Positions 1 to 7,739 of a stretch of DNA of 11,713 nt are shown piece after piece. This DNA comes from Rhodospirillales bacterium 47_12_T64 (lineage in GTDB: Bacteria; Pseudomonadota; Alphaproteobacteria; Kiloniellales; Kiloniellaceae): NCBI GenBank assembly GCA_002162915.1, contig MABB01000115.1, forward strand, positions 1 to 11,713, given 5' to 3'. The translations under genes and the position numbers were made by a program. How positions within the stretch are numbered: the stretch's first letter is position 1; each line of letters starts with the position of its first letter. The notes under the pieces were generated by a model. It worked only from the letters and a program-made list of their open reading frames with translations, did no database searches and had not been told where the DNA came from.

Positions 1-2687
1 TGTACATAAAATACATCAACCGCTCTTATGCCGTAGGTCGCGATACGCGCTGAATGAACAAGTAATCCCAGCTTGGTGAGGGCCTGCGTCAAGTGATAAA
101 GCAAACCTGGTCGATCCTGTCCGTTAACCTCAATGACAGTATAGCTCGCACTCGCTTTGTTATCGATCAGTACACGTGGCTTGACCTTCAGCGCTTTAAG
201 CACCCTGCTTGGTAACCGGGTTGGTAAATTTTTCAGTAACTTCGCAGCCTTTAGCTCGCCCGTGAGGGATTGTTCAATTGCGGTTTCGATCATCTCAAGC
301 CGTTCTGGCTCTTTTATCAATCCCTTGCTGTGTGCATCCGCGATATAAAAACTGTCCAGCGCCATACCATTGCGTAAAGTGTGAATAGTTGCCCCTTCAA
401 TAGATGCCCCTGATACAGCCAGGGCGCCCGCGACACGGCTAAAAAGCCCAGGGTGATCGGCAGCATAGATTGTAACCTCTGTTACTTGGCGATAATAATC
501 GACGCGAATCTCCGCAGTGTAGGGGGATTTGTCTTTTTCAGCCTTGTTGACCAACTCCGCATGACGCTCCTGAGTTTCACTATCAGTTGAAATCCAATAG
601 GAAACTGTCCCTCGTTCAAGGTGTTGAGCAATATCTTGAGGCGGCCAGTGCGATAGAGTTTTTGTCAACTCCTCCCAGGCGACCTGCACTCTGCGTTCCT
701 GACCCTCGGCTGCGAGCCCGCCGGACAATAGTTCTTCGGTTCTCCAGTAAAGATCCCTGAGAAGAGCCGCTTTCCACGCATTCCAAACATTTGGCCCAAC
801 CGCGCGAATGTCAGCAACGGTCAAAATCAGCAGCAAGCGCAGCCGTTCGGGCGACTGGACGATTTCAGAGAAATCATGAATGGTTTTCGGATCGTCAATA
901 TCACGAGAGAACGCCGTTTCACTCATGGTGAGATGATACCTCACCAGCCAGGATACGGTTTCAGTCTCCTCCGGCGTCAACCCCATACGCGGGCAAACTC
1001 GCAGGGCTATTTTAGCCCCTTCTACAGAGTGATCACCTTTGCGTCCCTTGGCAATGTCGTGCAAGAACACCGCAACATAGAGAACCTTACGAGAAAGCAC
1101 TTTATGAACGACTTCACTTGCAATTGGGGCTTCTTTTTTGAGTAATCCTTTTTCAATCTGATGTAATATACCAACCGCAAACAACGTATGTTCATCAACG
1201 GTATAGTGATGATACATATTGAACTGCATCAAGGCTGATACTTTGCCAAAATCAGGAATGAAACGGGAAAGAACACCGGATTCATTGAGGCGGCGCAATG
1301 CTTTTTCGGGATCTTTGGGCGAAGTCAGGATACTAAGAAATAAACGGCTCGCGGCTTCATTTTCCCGAAGTTCTTTTTTAATCAACCGTAAGCTCTGAGT
1401 GATCTTTCGAAGAGCCGCAGGATGAATATCAAGGTCATGTTTTTGTGCTACGTGAAAGATACGCAGCATTTCAATAGGCGATTTCTCGATAGAATCGTCG
1501 GCCTTAAAGGTGAGACGATCCCCCTCAAGCCTGAATTTTTCCACCGCTCGACGGCGTTTGAGAAAAGGAAGCGGCAGACGAAACCCGGAACGTCGATTGT
1601 GCTCAGCCTCAAGAGTGGCGCAAAAGATCCGTGTTAACCCCCCAACAGCCTTCGCGATAATGAAGTAGTGCTTCATCATACGCTCAACGCCCTTGGTTCC
1701 CGCATGATCCTTGTAGTGCATCCAGTCCGCAAGTTCGATCTGAACGTCAAAGGAAATACGTTCTTCCGGACGATTGGTCAGATAGTGCAAGGCGCAGCGT
1801 AAGGACCAGAGAAATGCCTGGGCCTTTTCAAACTGGCGGACTTCCTGACGCGTGAATATTCCCTTTTCAATCAGGCTTGAAATATCGTCAACCTGATAGA
1901 TAAACTTCGCGATCCAAAACAGGGTGTGCAGGTCTCGAAGCCCGCCCTTTCCCTCTTTGATGTTTGGCTCTAGCGTATAGCGGGATCCCCCAACTTTTTT
2001 ATGTCGCTCGCTCCGCTCAGCAAGCTTTTGCTCGATAAAAGAGGCCCCATGTCCAGAGCGAACGACCCGGTCGTATGTTTTACGCAACTTTGTGAAGAGA
2101 GAAAGCTCTCCACAGAGAAAGCGGGCCTCCAGAATTGAAGTCTTTATTGTTAAGTCGGATTGGGAGCTCCGAATGCACTCTTTGACGTTCCGTACAGAAT
2201 GACCCACCTTAAAATTTAAATCCCAGAGAAAATAGAGCATGGCTTCCACTACCTGCTCGGTTCTGGGCACTTTTTTGTAGGGTAAAAGAAAAAGAAGGTC
2301 GACATCGGACTGAGGTGCCAACTCTCCACGTCCGTAGCCTCCTACGGCAACAACCGTAAAGCTCTCTCCTTTAGAAGGCACCCCAACCGGGTAGAGCTCT
2401 TCATCAACGAAACGAAAGACAAGTTTCAGTATTTGATCAACGAGAAAGCAGTTTGCCCGAACCACCATTGTGCCGGATGCTTTTTCATCAAACCGTTTTC
2501 GAACCTCTGCTCGACCACCATCCAACGCAGCTCGCAGCAAAGCAAGAACCTCGTTGCGCTTTGCCTGTGCTGTTTTCTTTTTAGCACAGATAAGGGCTAT
2601 TTTCCCTTCGAGTTCGATTGCCGAAAATATGGCGCTCTTATTCTTAACGTCTTGATCATAGGCGTAATCGAGAGATGTTATCGGCAT
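1..2687 (-). CDS. glnD: Bifunctional [protein-PII] uridylyltransferase / uridylyl-removing enzyme, 3' end cut by window edge
   Basis: Cytoplasmic nitrogen sensor that uridylylates PII proteins (GlnB/GlnK) when glutamine is low and removes UMP when it is high, thereby controlling glutamine synthetase and Ntr signalling. 895 codons are visible with no internal stop. The nucleotidyltransferase motif GGYGRGELAPQSDVDLL lies at about residues 116-132, with the metal-binding DVD at 128-130. An HD phosphohydrolase domain follows: VDEHT near 497-501, then FLHDIAKGR with H543-D544, and GDHS soon after. Two C-terminal ACT domains start near residues 735 and 846; the second ends in ARIATYGIRAVDVFYV, typical of GlnD. 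The reading frame runs off the left edge, and by family length (about 900-950 residues) only a few dozen residues are missing. The start is the ATG at 2687, preceded by AGGA. An ATG four bases upstream (2691) is out of frame and stops after 11 codons. The gene lies 178 bp downstream of mutS on the same strand. Confidence 0.96.
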   Translation of the reverse strand, partial: MPITSLDYAYDQDVKNKSAIFSAIELEGKIALICAKKKTAQAKRNEVLALLRAALDGGRAEVRKRFDEKASGTMVVRANCFLVDQILKLVFRFVDEELYPVGVPSKGESFTVVAVGGYGRGELAPQSDVDLLFLLPYKKVPRTEQVVEAMLYFLWDLNFKVGHSVRNVKECIRSSQSDLTIKTSILEARFLCGELSLFTKLRKTYDRVVRSGHGASFIEQKLAERSERHKKVGGSRYTLEPNIKEGKGGLRDLHTLFWIAKFIYQVDDISSLIEKGIFTRQEVRQFEKAQAFLWSLRCALHYLTNRPEERISFDVQIELADWMHYKDHAGTKGVERMMKHYFIIAKAVGGLTRIFCATLEAEHNRRSGFRLPLPFLKRRRAVEKFRLEGDRLTFKADDSIEKSPIEMLRIFHVAQKHDLDIHPAALRKITQSLRLIKKELRENEAASRLFLSILTSPKDPEKALRRLNESGVLSRFIPDFGKVSALMQFNMYHHYTVDEHTLFAVGILHQIEKGLLKKEAPIASEVVHKVLSRKVLYVAVFLHDIAKGRKGDHSVEGAKIALRVCPRMGLTPEETETVSWLVRYHLTMSETAFSRDIDDPKTIHDFSEIVQSPERLRLLLILTVADIRAVGPNVWNAWKAALLRDLYWRTEELLSGGLAAEGQERRVQVAWEELTKTLSHWPPQDIAQHLERGTVSYWISTDSETQERHAELVNKAEKDKSPYTAEIRVDYYRQVTEVTIYAADHPGLFSRVAGALAVSGASIEGATIHTLRNGMALDSFYIADAHSKGLIKEPERLEMIETAIEQSLTGELKAAKLLKNLPTRLPSRVLKALKVKPRVLIDNKASASYTVIEVNGQDRPGLLYHLTQALTKLGLLVHSARIATYGIRAVDVFYV

Positions 2688-2691
2688 GCAT

Positions 2692-2695
2692 TCCT
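2692..2695 (-). promoter_or_regulatory. Ribosome binding site of glnD
   Basis: AGGA on the minus strand lies four bases before the ATG at 2687. The spacing is short, but the frame opened by this ATG is the one that carries all GlnD motifs. The competing ATG at 2691 touches the AGGA directly and leads to a stop after 11 codons. Confidence 0.5.
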
Positions 2696-2844
2696 GCTTT
2701 TTCTGGAGCTATTATCTTTCCCTTAATGAGTTCCGATCATCAGTACAATGAAGGAATTCATATAGACCTGATATTATAATCTGGTTGAACACTTCGCTAG
2801 ATTATCCAGCCATACCAGCTTCTTTTAAATCAGTATTCCAGATT

Positions 2845-2860
2845 GCTTTATTGCTAAAGC
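2845..2860 (-). terminator. Weak hairpin just after mutS
   Basis: A perfect six-base stem (GCTTTA / TAAAGC) with a four-base loop lies five bases past the mutS stop codon. It is AT-rich and is not followed by a T run on the minus strand, so it does not qualify as a strong intrinsic terminator. It might be a transcript-end stabiliser, an attenuator or chance. Confidence 0.2.
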
Positions 2861-2865
2861 CCTGT

Positions 2866-5715
2866 TTATTCCTCCATCGCTTTTAATTCATAGAGCAAAT
2901 CCAGTGCCTGGCGTGGTGACAGATCATCCAGATTGACTTCCTTAAGACGCAAATCAACCTGAGAAACACCATGGATACTATCCTCTGCAGCAGCATCGGA
3001 TGTTGGCAAGTGAGCAAATAGTGGCAAGTCCTCGGCAAGATGCGCTAAATTGCTCGCTTGCCCGTCTTTCTCCAGATTTTCCAATACCTGTTCAGCACGG
3101 GTGACAGCAGAAACAGGAAGCCCGGCTAACTTGGCCACGTGTATACCATAGGAACGGTCTGCCGCTCCTGAAGTCACTTCGTGCAAGAATACAACTTCTC
3201 CTTGCCACTCTTTAACCCGCATAGAATGGCAAGACATCGATGAAAGTTTGGAAGTTAAACTTGTCAGCTCATGATAGTGCGTAGCAAAAAGAGCACGAGA
3301 CTTATTCGCTTCATGCAGATGCTCAACACAAGCCCATGCGATAGAAAGACCATCATAAGTCGCCGTACCGCGACCAATTTCATCCAGTATAACCAGAGAT
3401 CTCTCTGTCGACTGATTGAGAATGACTGCAGTTTCAACCATTTCAACCATAAAAGTCGACCGCCCACGCGCAAGATCATCCGCAGCACCAACACGGCTAA
3501 ACAGGCGATCCACCGTCCCTATATGAGCAGCTTCAGCCGGGACGTAAGATCCCATTTGAGCCAATACTGTAATCAGAGCATTCTGACGTAAAAAGGTCGA
3601 CTTACCAGCCATGTTCGGGCCTGTAATCAGCCACAGTCGCTGCTGCTCTTCCAGTGTACAATTATTGGCAACAAAAGGACCTTCAGAAGTTTTGGCCAGC
3701 GCGGCCTCGACCACAGGATGACGCCCCCCGATGATATCAAATGACAAGCTCTCATCAATTTTTGGTCGGTTCCAACGCTCTGAAATAGCAAGTTCTGCCA
3801 AAGAGGACGTCACATCCAGTTCGGCAAGTGTCTGAGCCACTAAAGCCACACCTTCCGCCTGACTTGTGACCTCGGCGACAAGCTTCTCATAAAGTTCCAG
3901 CTCAATAGCCAAAGCCTTGCCCGCTGCTCCTGAAATTTTCTGCTCAAGGTCAGAGAGTTCAACTGTGGTAAATCGCATGGCCGACGCGAGGGTCTGACGA
4001 TGGATAAATTCCGAATCTGCGTCGGTATTAACCTTCGAAGCATTGGTCGGGCTGACTTCGATAAAATAGCCAAGAACATTATTGTGCTTAACTTTCAGCG
4101 TGCTCACACCGGTTTTTTCAGCGTAATCAGCCTGTAGTCCAGCAATCAGTTTTCGACTGTCATCACGTAACTGTTTGAATTCATCCAGCTCAGGCGCATA
4201 CCCATTGGCAATAAAGCCGCCATCTCTGGCGAGGAGAGGTAAATCCTCAAGCAAGGCAGATTGCAGAGTGTCACATAACGTACTGTGATCGCCTAAACCT
4301 TCTACACATTTATTAATACCTGCCGGAACCTGATCTGGATGAGCGTTGGATAAAAGCAATTTCAAGCGCCCGGCTTCACGCAAGGCATCCCGTATGCCAG
4401 CCAAGTCTCTCGGCCCACCTCGCCCCACAGTCAAGCGAGAGAGCCCGCGTTCGATATCCGGGCACTGTCGAAGGCTTGCACGAAGATCAATGCGGCGGCC
4501 ATCTTCCTGGATCAACCAAGACACCATGTCCAACCGCCTTGCGATAGCGTCGGGTGCTGTCAAAGGTGCCGCCAGACGAGCGCCCAGCATCCGGGCACCT
4601 GCCCCGGTTACAGTCCGATCAATCGTTGCAAGCAGGCTCCCCTTTCGCCCTCCAGTCAAGGACTCGGTTAACTCAAGATTTCGCCGGGTCGCCGCATCGA
4701 TTTCCATAACGGCGCCAGAACGAACCCTTTTGGGCGACGACAGGCGTGGAAGTTTACCTTTTTGCGTCAGCTCAACATAGTCCAGCAAAGAGCCCGCTGC
4801 AGAAACCTCTGCACGAGAGAATTCACCAAAGGCATCCAGCGCCTTGATAGAAAAAACCTCTTCAAGGCGGCGGCGTGCATTTTCACTATCGAACCGTGAG
4901 GAGGGAAGAGGTGAGATGGTGGAACGCCATTCGCTGATAATATCTGACAGTTCTTCACGCAAGAACAAGCGCTCAGGAACAAGGAGCTCTCCCGGGTTCA
5001 ATCTTGCCAAGGCCCCAAGGAGAGCCCCCGCCAGATTATCCGCGTTTGCTTGGATAGGTTGGGTATAAAAATCACCCGTCGACATATCAAGCCAGGACAG
5101 CCCGTAATCACCAGCCGCATCGGTAAAGGCCGCTAAATAGTTGTGGCTTCGCGCATCCAAAAGCTCGTCTTCGGTGATCGTCCCCGGTGTGACAAGGCGA
5201 ACAACCCCTCTTTTAACAACAGATTTCGGCCCACGTTTCTTTGCTTCCGCAGGGTTTTCCAACTGCTCGCATATTGCGACCTTGAAACCCTTGCGAATCA
5301 GCCGTGACAAATAACCATCGGCAGCATGGAATGGAACGCCGCACATCGGGATATCAGCACCCTTGTGGTGTCCGCGCTTGGTTAGGGTAATGTCCAGTGC
5401 TTGAGAGGCATCAACAGCATCTTGAAAAAAAAGCTCGTAAAAATCACCCATGCGATAAAACAACAAAGAATCAGGATGATCTTCTTTAATTTCAAGATAT
5501 TGCACCATCATAGGTGTCACTTTTTCAACACTCTTTTTAGAGAGATCAGAAAACTTTGACACAGAAGATTTAGACACTGGAGGCTTGGCTCCGGACGGCT
5601 TAAGTCCAGTAGATTCAATATTAACATTTGGATTAATATTTGGATTAACATTCGGCTGTGAATCAGACAGAACCTGTTCTTCAGCGCGCGGTGGAATGGG
5701 TGTCGTTTCGGTCAC
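2866..5715 (-). CDS. mutS: DNA mismatch repair protein MutS with an N-terminal extension
   Basis: ATPase clamp that recognises base mismatches and small loops, then recruits MutL for strand-directed repair. The mismatch-reading motif F92-Y93-E94 sits in RMGDFYELF. The core and clamp domains follow. The ATPase domain has Walker [10 protein letters not shown] at 699-707 and Walker B ending D778-E779 in [11 protein letters not shown]. The C-terminus ([20 protein letters not shown]) is the helix-turn-helix tail. At 949 residues it is longer than E. coli MutS (853). About 56 extra residues precede FYE: they are Pro/Asn/Ser/Lys-rich and contain three PN(V/I)N repeats. The start is GTG at 5715, with no clear Shine-Dalgarno sequence and an in-frame stop at 5758-5760 upstream. 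A later start is conceivable at GTG codon 66 or ATG codons 69-70, which would give a near-standard N-terminus. The product is certain; the start is not. Confidence 0.97.
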   Translation of the reverse strand: MTETTPIPPRAEEQVLSDSQPNVNPNINPNVNIESTGLKPSGAKPPVSKSSVSKFSDLSKKSVEKVTPMMVQYLEIKEDHPDSLLFYRMGDFYELFFQDAVDASQALDITLTKRGHHKGADIPMCGVPFHAADGYLSRLIRKGFKVAICEQLENPAEAKKRGPKSVVKRGVVRLVTPGTITEDELLDARSHNYLAAFTDAAGDYGLSWLDMSTGDFYTQPIQANADNLAGALLGALARLNPGELLVPERLFLREELSDIISEWRSTISPLPSSRFDSENARRRLEEVFSIKALDAFGEFSRAEVSAAGSLLDYVELTQKGKLPRLSSPKRVRSGAVMEIDAATRRNLELTESLTGGRKGSLLATIDRTVTGAGARMLGARLAAPLTAPDAIARRLDMVSWLIQEDGRRIDLRASLRQCPDIERGLSRLTVGRGGPRDLAGIRDALREAGRLKLLLSNAHPDQVPAGINKCVEGLGDHSTLCDTLQSALLEDLPLLARDGGFIANGYAPELDEFKQLRDDSRKLIAGLQADYAEKTGVSTLKVKHNNVLGYFIEVSPTNASKVNTDADSEFIHRQTLASAMRFTTVELSDLEQKISGAAGKALAIELELYEKLVAEVTSQAEGVALVAQTLAELDVTSSLAELAISERWNRPKIDESLSFDIIGGRHPVVEAALAKTSEGPFVANNCTLEEQQRLWLITGPNMAGKSTFLRQNALITVLAQMGSYVPAEAAHIGTVDRLFSRVGAADDLARGRSTFMVEMVETAVILNQSTERSLVILDEIGRGTATYDGLSIAWACVEHLHEANKSRALFATHYHELTSLTSKLSSMSCHSMRVKEWQGEVVFLHEVTSGAADRSYGIHVAKLAGLPVSAVTRAEQVLENLEKDGQASNLAHLAEDLPLFAHLPTSDAAAEDSIHGVSQVDLRLKEVNLDDLSPRQALDLLYELKAMEE
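5620..5655 (-). repeat. Three tandem 12-bp repeats within the 5' end of mutS
   Basis: On the plus strand the units are ATTAACATTTGG, ATTAATATTTGG and ATTAACATTCGG, differing at one or two bases. They are in frame and encode [12 protein letters not shown] at residues 21-32 of the MutS extension. Because the unit is a multiple of three, copy-number change would not shift the frame. Confidence 0.9.
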
Positions 5716-5819
5716 GGAAAAGATATACTCTACAAAGAAGAAAACTGGACCTAGAAGCTAACACAGTCATCAACCCTCGCAAAGTGAACCCTTCCTAAAA
5801 GTGGTGATCTTTTTTTAAC
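5716..5819 (-). other. Gap between the histidine kinase and mutS
   Basis: These 104 bp contain no hairpin followed by a T run on the minus strand and no clear -35/-10 pair for mutS. Read-through from the kinase gene into mutS is therefore possible. No coding sequence is seen. Confidence 0.4.
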
Positions 5820-7250
5820 CTAATTTACAGTCCGTTTCGGGATTTCTCTGGTCCGTTCCGCAGGGAAGATCATGGTAACCTTGGTTCCTTGATTAAGTTT
5901 GCTTTCGAGTATCAATTCCCCGTCGTGTAATTCCATCAGTGTTTTAGAAAGAGGTAAACCCAGCCCGGTTCCTTCATGTTGGCGGGTCAAATGACTATCA
6001 ACCTGAATAAAGGGTTTCAATACTTCCTGGATTTTCTTATCCGGAATCCCAATCCCGTTATCTTCAACAGCGATCTCTATTTGGAATTTCTCATTTACCT
6101 TTGCAGATAAAACAACCTGACCACCTTCGGGCGTGAACTTTACGGAATTACTTAAGAGATTCAACAAGAGCTGCCTCAATCTGGTATCATCCCCGAAAAG
6201 ATAAGGGCATTCCTTTGTAATTTCAGATTTCAATGTAATCCGATTGCGCTCTGCCCGACCATTAATAATTTTGAAACAAGAGGCTGTAACTTCTCTCAAG
6301 TCGACAACTTCTTCCTGAAGATTTAATTCTCCCGCTTCAATCTTCGACATATCAAGAATATCATTAATGATTTCAAGAAGTAACGCTCCGCTACTATAAA
6401 TATCATCTGCGTAACCCCGATATCGCGGCTCATCTATCTTGCCCAACATCTCGTACTTTATCATTTCTGAAAATCCGAGGATGGCATTGAGCGGAGTACG
6501 AAGTTCGTGACTCATGTTGGCCAGGAAATATGTTTTCGCCCGATTAGCGGCTTCCAGGCCCTGCACATAGACAAGTTGCTGCTTTTCGTGTTGCTCCAAC
6601 TTATCAATCATACGGTTATAACCATCGATCAACTCACCTACTTCATCGGTCGATTTAACGGGAATTTTGTGTCGTAAATTTTTCTGATCAAAAGTAGAGA
6701 AACCCTGGCTCAGGTCTTTCATTGGCTTGAGTACAAACCGACGGGTTGCAAATATAATTATCGCCATCAAGCAAAGAACCATAAAAATGTTTTCGGGAAT
6801 CTCTTCCAGAAAACTATTTTGTAATTTGCTCATGATATCGGTATGCGCAACAACCAGAACAAACTTTCCGATCCGACGGTTTACAAAAGGATCCTGATAG
6901 ACAATGTCTAAAGTAAGGCTCTGCTGTACCAAAGAGATGCTCTCTTCAGTACCTGCGCTCGAAATCAAATTGTCTTTTTCATCATAAACTTTGGCACTGT
7001 AGACTTCAGAAAATTCCACCAAGCTTTCAAGGTGTGAGCCTATTGCCTCCAGATCAAAGTTCCATAAATATCCTGAAACTACATTAGCCTGCGTCGTTGC
7101 AAGGTTCTGCCACTGCTCGGTGACCATTTCCTGCTGTTCTTCATAATCCAGATAACTGTCGATAAAAGATTCGAACATCGAAACAAGAAAGACAGCTGGC
7201 ACGATTAGATACAGCAGCTTGGCATTTATAGTCTTAACCGGTCTAAGCAT
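5820..7250 (-). CDS. Membrane-bound sensor histidine kinase, signal unknown
   Basis: Inner-membrane two-component sensor that should autophosphorylate and pass phosphate to a response regulator not encoded here. TM1 is at about residues 12-30 and TM2 at about 154-170. They flank a periplasmic sensor of about 120 residues with WNFDLEAI (63-70) and a VYDEKDNLISS stretch (88-98), a pattern resembling Cache-like sensors, although I cannot assign a family. A HAMP linker (about 171-220) precedes the HisKA domain with phospho-acceptor H248 in ANMSHELRTPLNAILGFSE. The HATPase_c domain has N364/N368, a D397-N398-G399-I400-G401 box and GTGLGL at 427-432. All catalytic motifs are intact and there is no receiver domain. 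The H-box resembles the PleC/DivJ family. The ATG at 7250 directly follows an in-frame TAG; the Shine-Dalgarno sequence is weak. It precedes mutS by 104 bp on the same strand. Confidence 0.92.
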   Translation of the reverse strand: MLRPVKTINAKLLYLIVPAVFLVSMFESFIDSYLDYEEQQEMVTEQWQNLATTQANVVSGYLWNFDLEAIGSHLESLVEFSEVYSAKVYDEKDNLISSAGTEESISLVQQSLTLDIVYQDPFVNRRIGKFVLVVAHTDIMSKLQNSFLEEIPENIFMVLCLMAIIIFATRRFVLKPMKDLSQGFSTFDQKNLRHKIPVKSTDEVGELIDGYNRMIDKLEQHEKQQLVYVQGLEAANRAKTYFLANMSHELRTPLNAILGFSEMIKYEMLGKIDEPRYRGYADDIYSSGALLLEIINDILDMSKIEAGELNLQEEVVDLREVTASCFKIINGRAERNRITLKSEITKECPYLFGDDTRLRQLLLNLLSNSVKFTPEGGQVVLSAKVNEKFQIEIAVEDNGIGIPDKKIQEVLKPFIQVDSHLTRQHEGTGLGLPLSKTLMELHDGELILESKLNQGTKVTMIFPAERTREIPKRTVN

Positions 7251-7394
7251 CTAAATACTTCACGAAATAGCCACGCTCACATTGTCTCGCCTTAAAATAG
7301 GATTTCCCCTAACATATTTCCTAATACTTAAAATACTTCCAAATAAAGGAGTATTTAATAAACCGATAAGTCCTCTGAAAAGCCTTTTGAGGAT

Positions 7395-7421
7395 TTATCT
7401 GAAAGATAATAGGAATATCTT
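7395..7421. repeat. Overlapping, mutually exclusive small hairpins
   Basis: TTATCT (7395-7400) can pair with AGATAA (7404-7409). AAGATA (7403-7408) can instead pair with TATCTT (7416-7421). The two pairings share the middle arm, so only one can form at a time. The stems are AT-rich and weak. Confidence 0.35.
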
Positions 7422-7565
7422 ATTTCATATTTTCTTAATCAGCCCCTAATTAAAGCCGATTTCTGTTTATTAGAATTGCAATGAAGGATGATCCTCAAGC
7501 TTGATCAAACATTACTCAAAATACTGTCCCATTATTACCTACAATCCCCACAAACACTGCTTTGA

Positions 7566-7578
7566 CTAATATAATTAG
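7566..7578. promoter_or_regulatory. 13-bp dyad, possible operator
   Basis: CTAAT-ATA-ATTAG is a perfect inverted repeat about 160 bp upstream of maeB, with TTGACT overlapping its left edge at 7562-7567. It could be a regulator site. No regulator gene is present in the window to support this. Confidence 0.25.
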
Positions 7579-7728
7579 CTTCTAAGTCATAATATTCGGA
7601 CATTTTTGAACAATTAACCTTCCCAATAGCTTTTCCGCAATGCAATATAGCCCCAAGAACCACTCAACAGGTTTATTTCATACCAATTACAGACCTAAAT
7701 CACCTAGATAACGACAATTTTTAACAGC

Positions 7729-7732
7729 GGAG
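7729..7732 (+). promoter_or_regulatory. Ribosome binding site of maeB
   Basis: GGAG seven bases before the GTG at 7740 is the best Shine-Dalgarno match among the genes here. It fixes the non-ATG start of maeB. Confidence 0.8.
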
Positions 7733-7739
7733 AGAAACC

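Larger units (their letters stand above)
2688..2865 (-). promoter_or_regulatory. mutS-glnD intergenic region with a possible glnD promoter
   Basis: This 178-bp AT-rich gap has a perfect TATAAT on the minus strand at 2778-2773, which could be a -10 element giving a leader of roughly 80 bases for glnD. No good -35 hexamer sits 16-18 bases upstream of it, so the promoter is only a candidate. TATAAT also occurs on the plus strand at 2775-2780 because the site is nearly symmetrical, which weakens the orientation call. No coding sequence is seen here. Confidence 0.3.
7251..7739. promoter_or_regulatory. Divergent AT-rich control region between the histidine kinase and maeB
   Basis: These 489 bp hold no credible coding sequence and must carry the promoters of both flanking genes. 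No textbook -35/-10 pair is convincing in either direction. Visible structures are AATACTT at 7254, 7323 and 7332 with an inverted AGTATT at 7350; an imperfect hairpin at 7372-7392; alternative AT-rich hairpins at 7395-7421; the palindrome TCAAGCTTGA (7495-7504) overlapping TTGATCAA (7501-7508); and the dyad CTAAT-ATA-ATTAG (7566-7578). Some may be operators, but AT-rich DNA yields short dyads by chance. Confidence 0.55.

Noticed and set aside
876..1145. Plus-strand open frames across 157-2726
   Set aside because: They lie antisense to the continuous glnD frame, which shows NTase, HD and two ACT domains. None resembles a known protein.
4346..4780. 144-codon plus-strand open frame inside mutS
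   Set aside because: It is antisense to the MutS core region, with a basic, low-complexity translation typical of a shadow frame and no ribosome binding context worth noting.
7562..7593. TTGACT with CATAAT as a sigma-70 promoter for maeB
   Set aside because: The spacer would be 20 bases, too long for a standard promoter, and no better -10 element lies at 16-18 bases.
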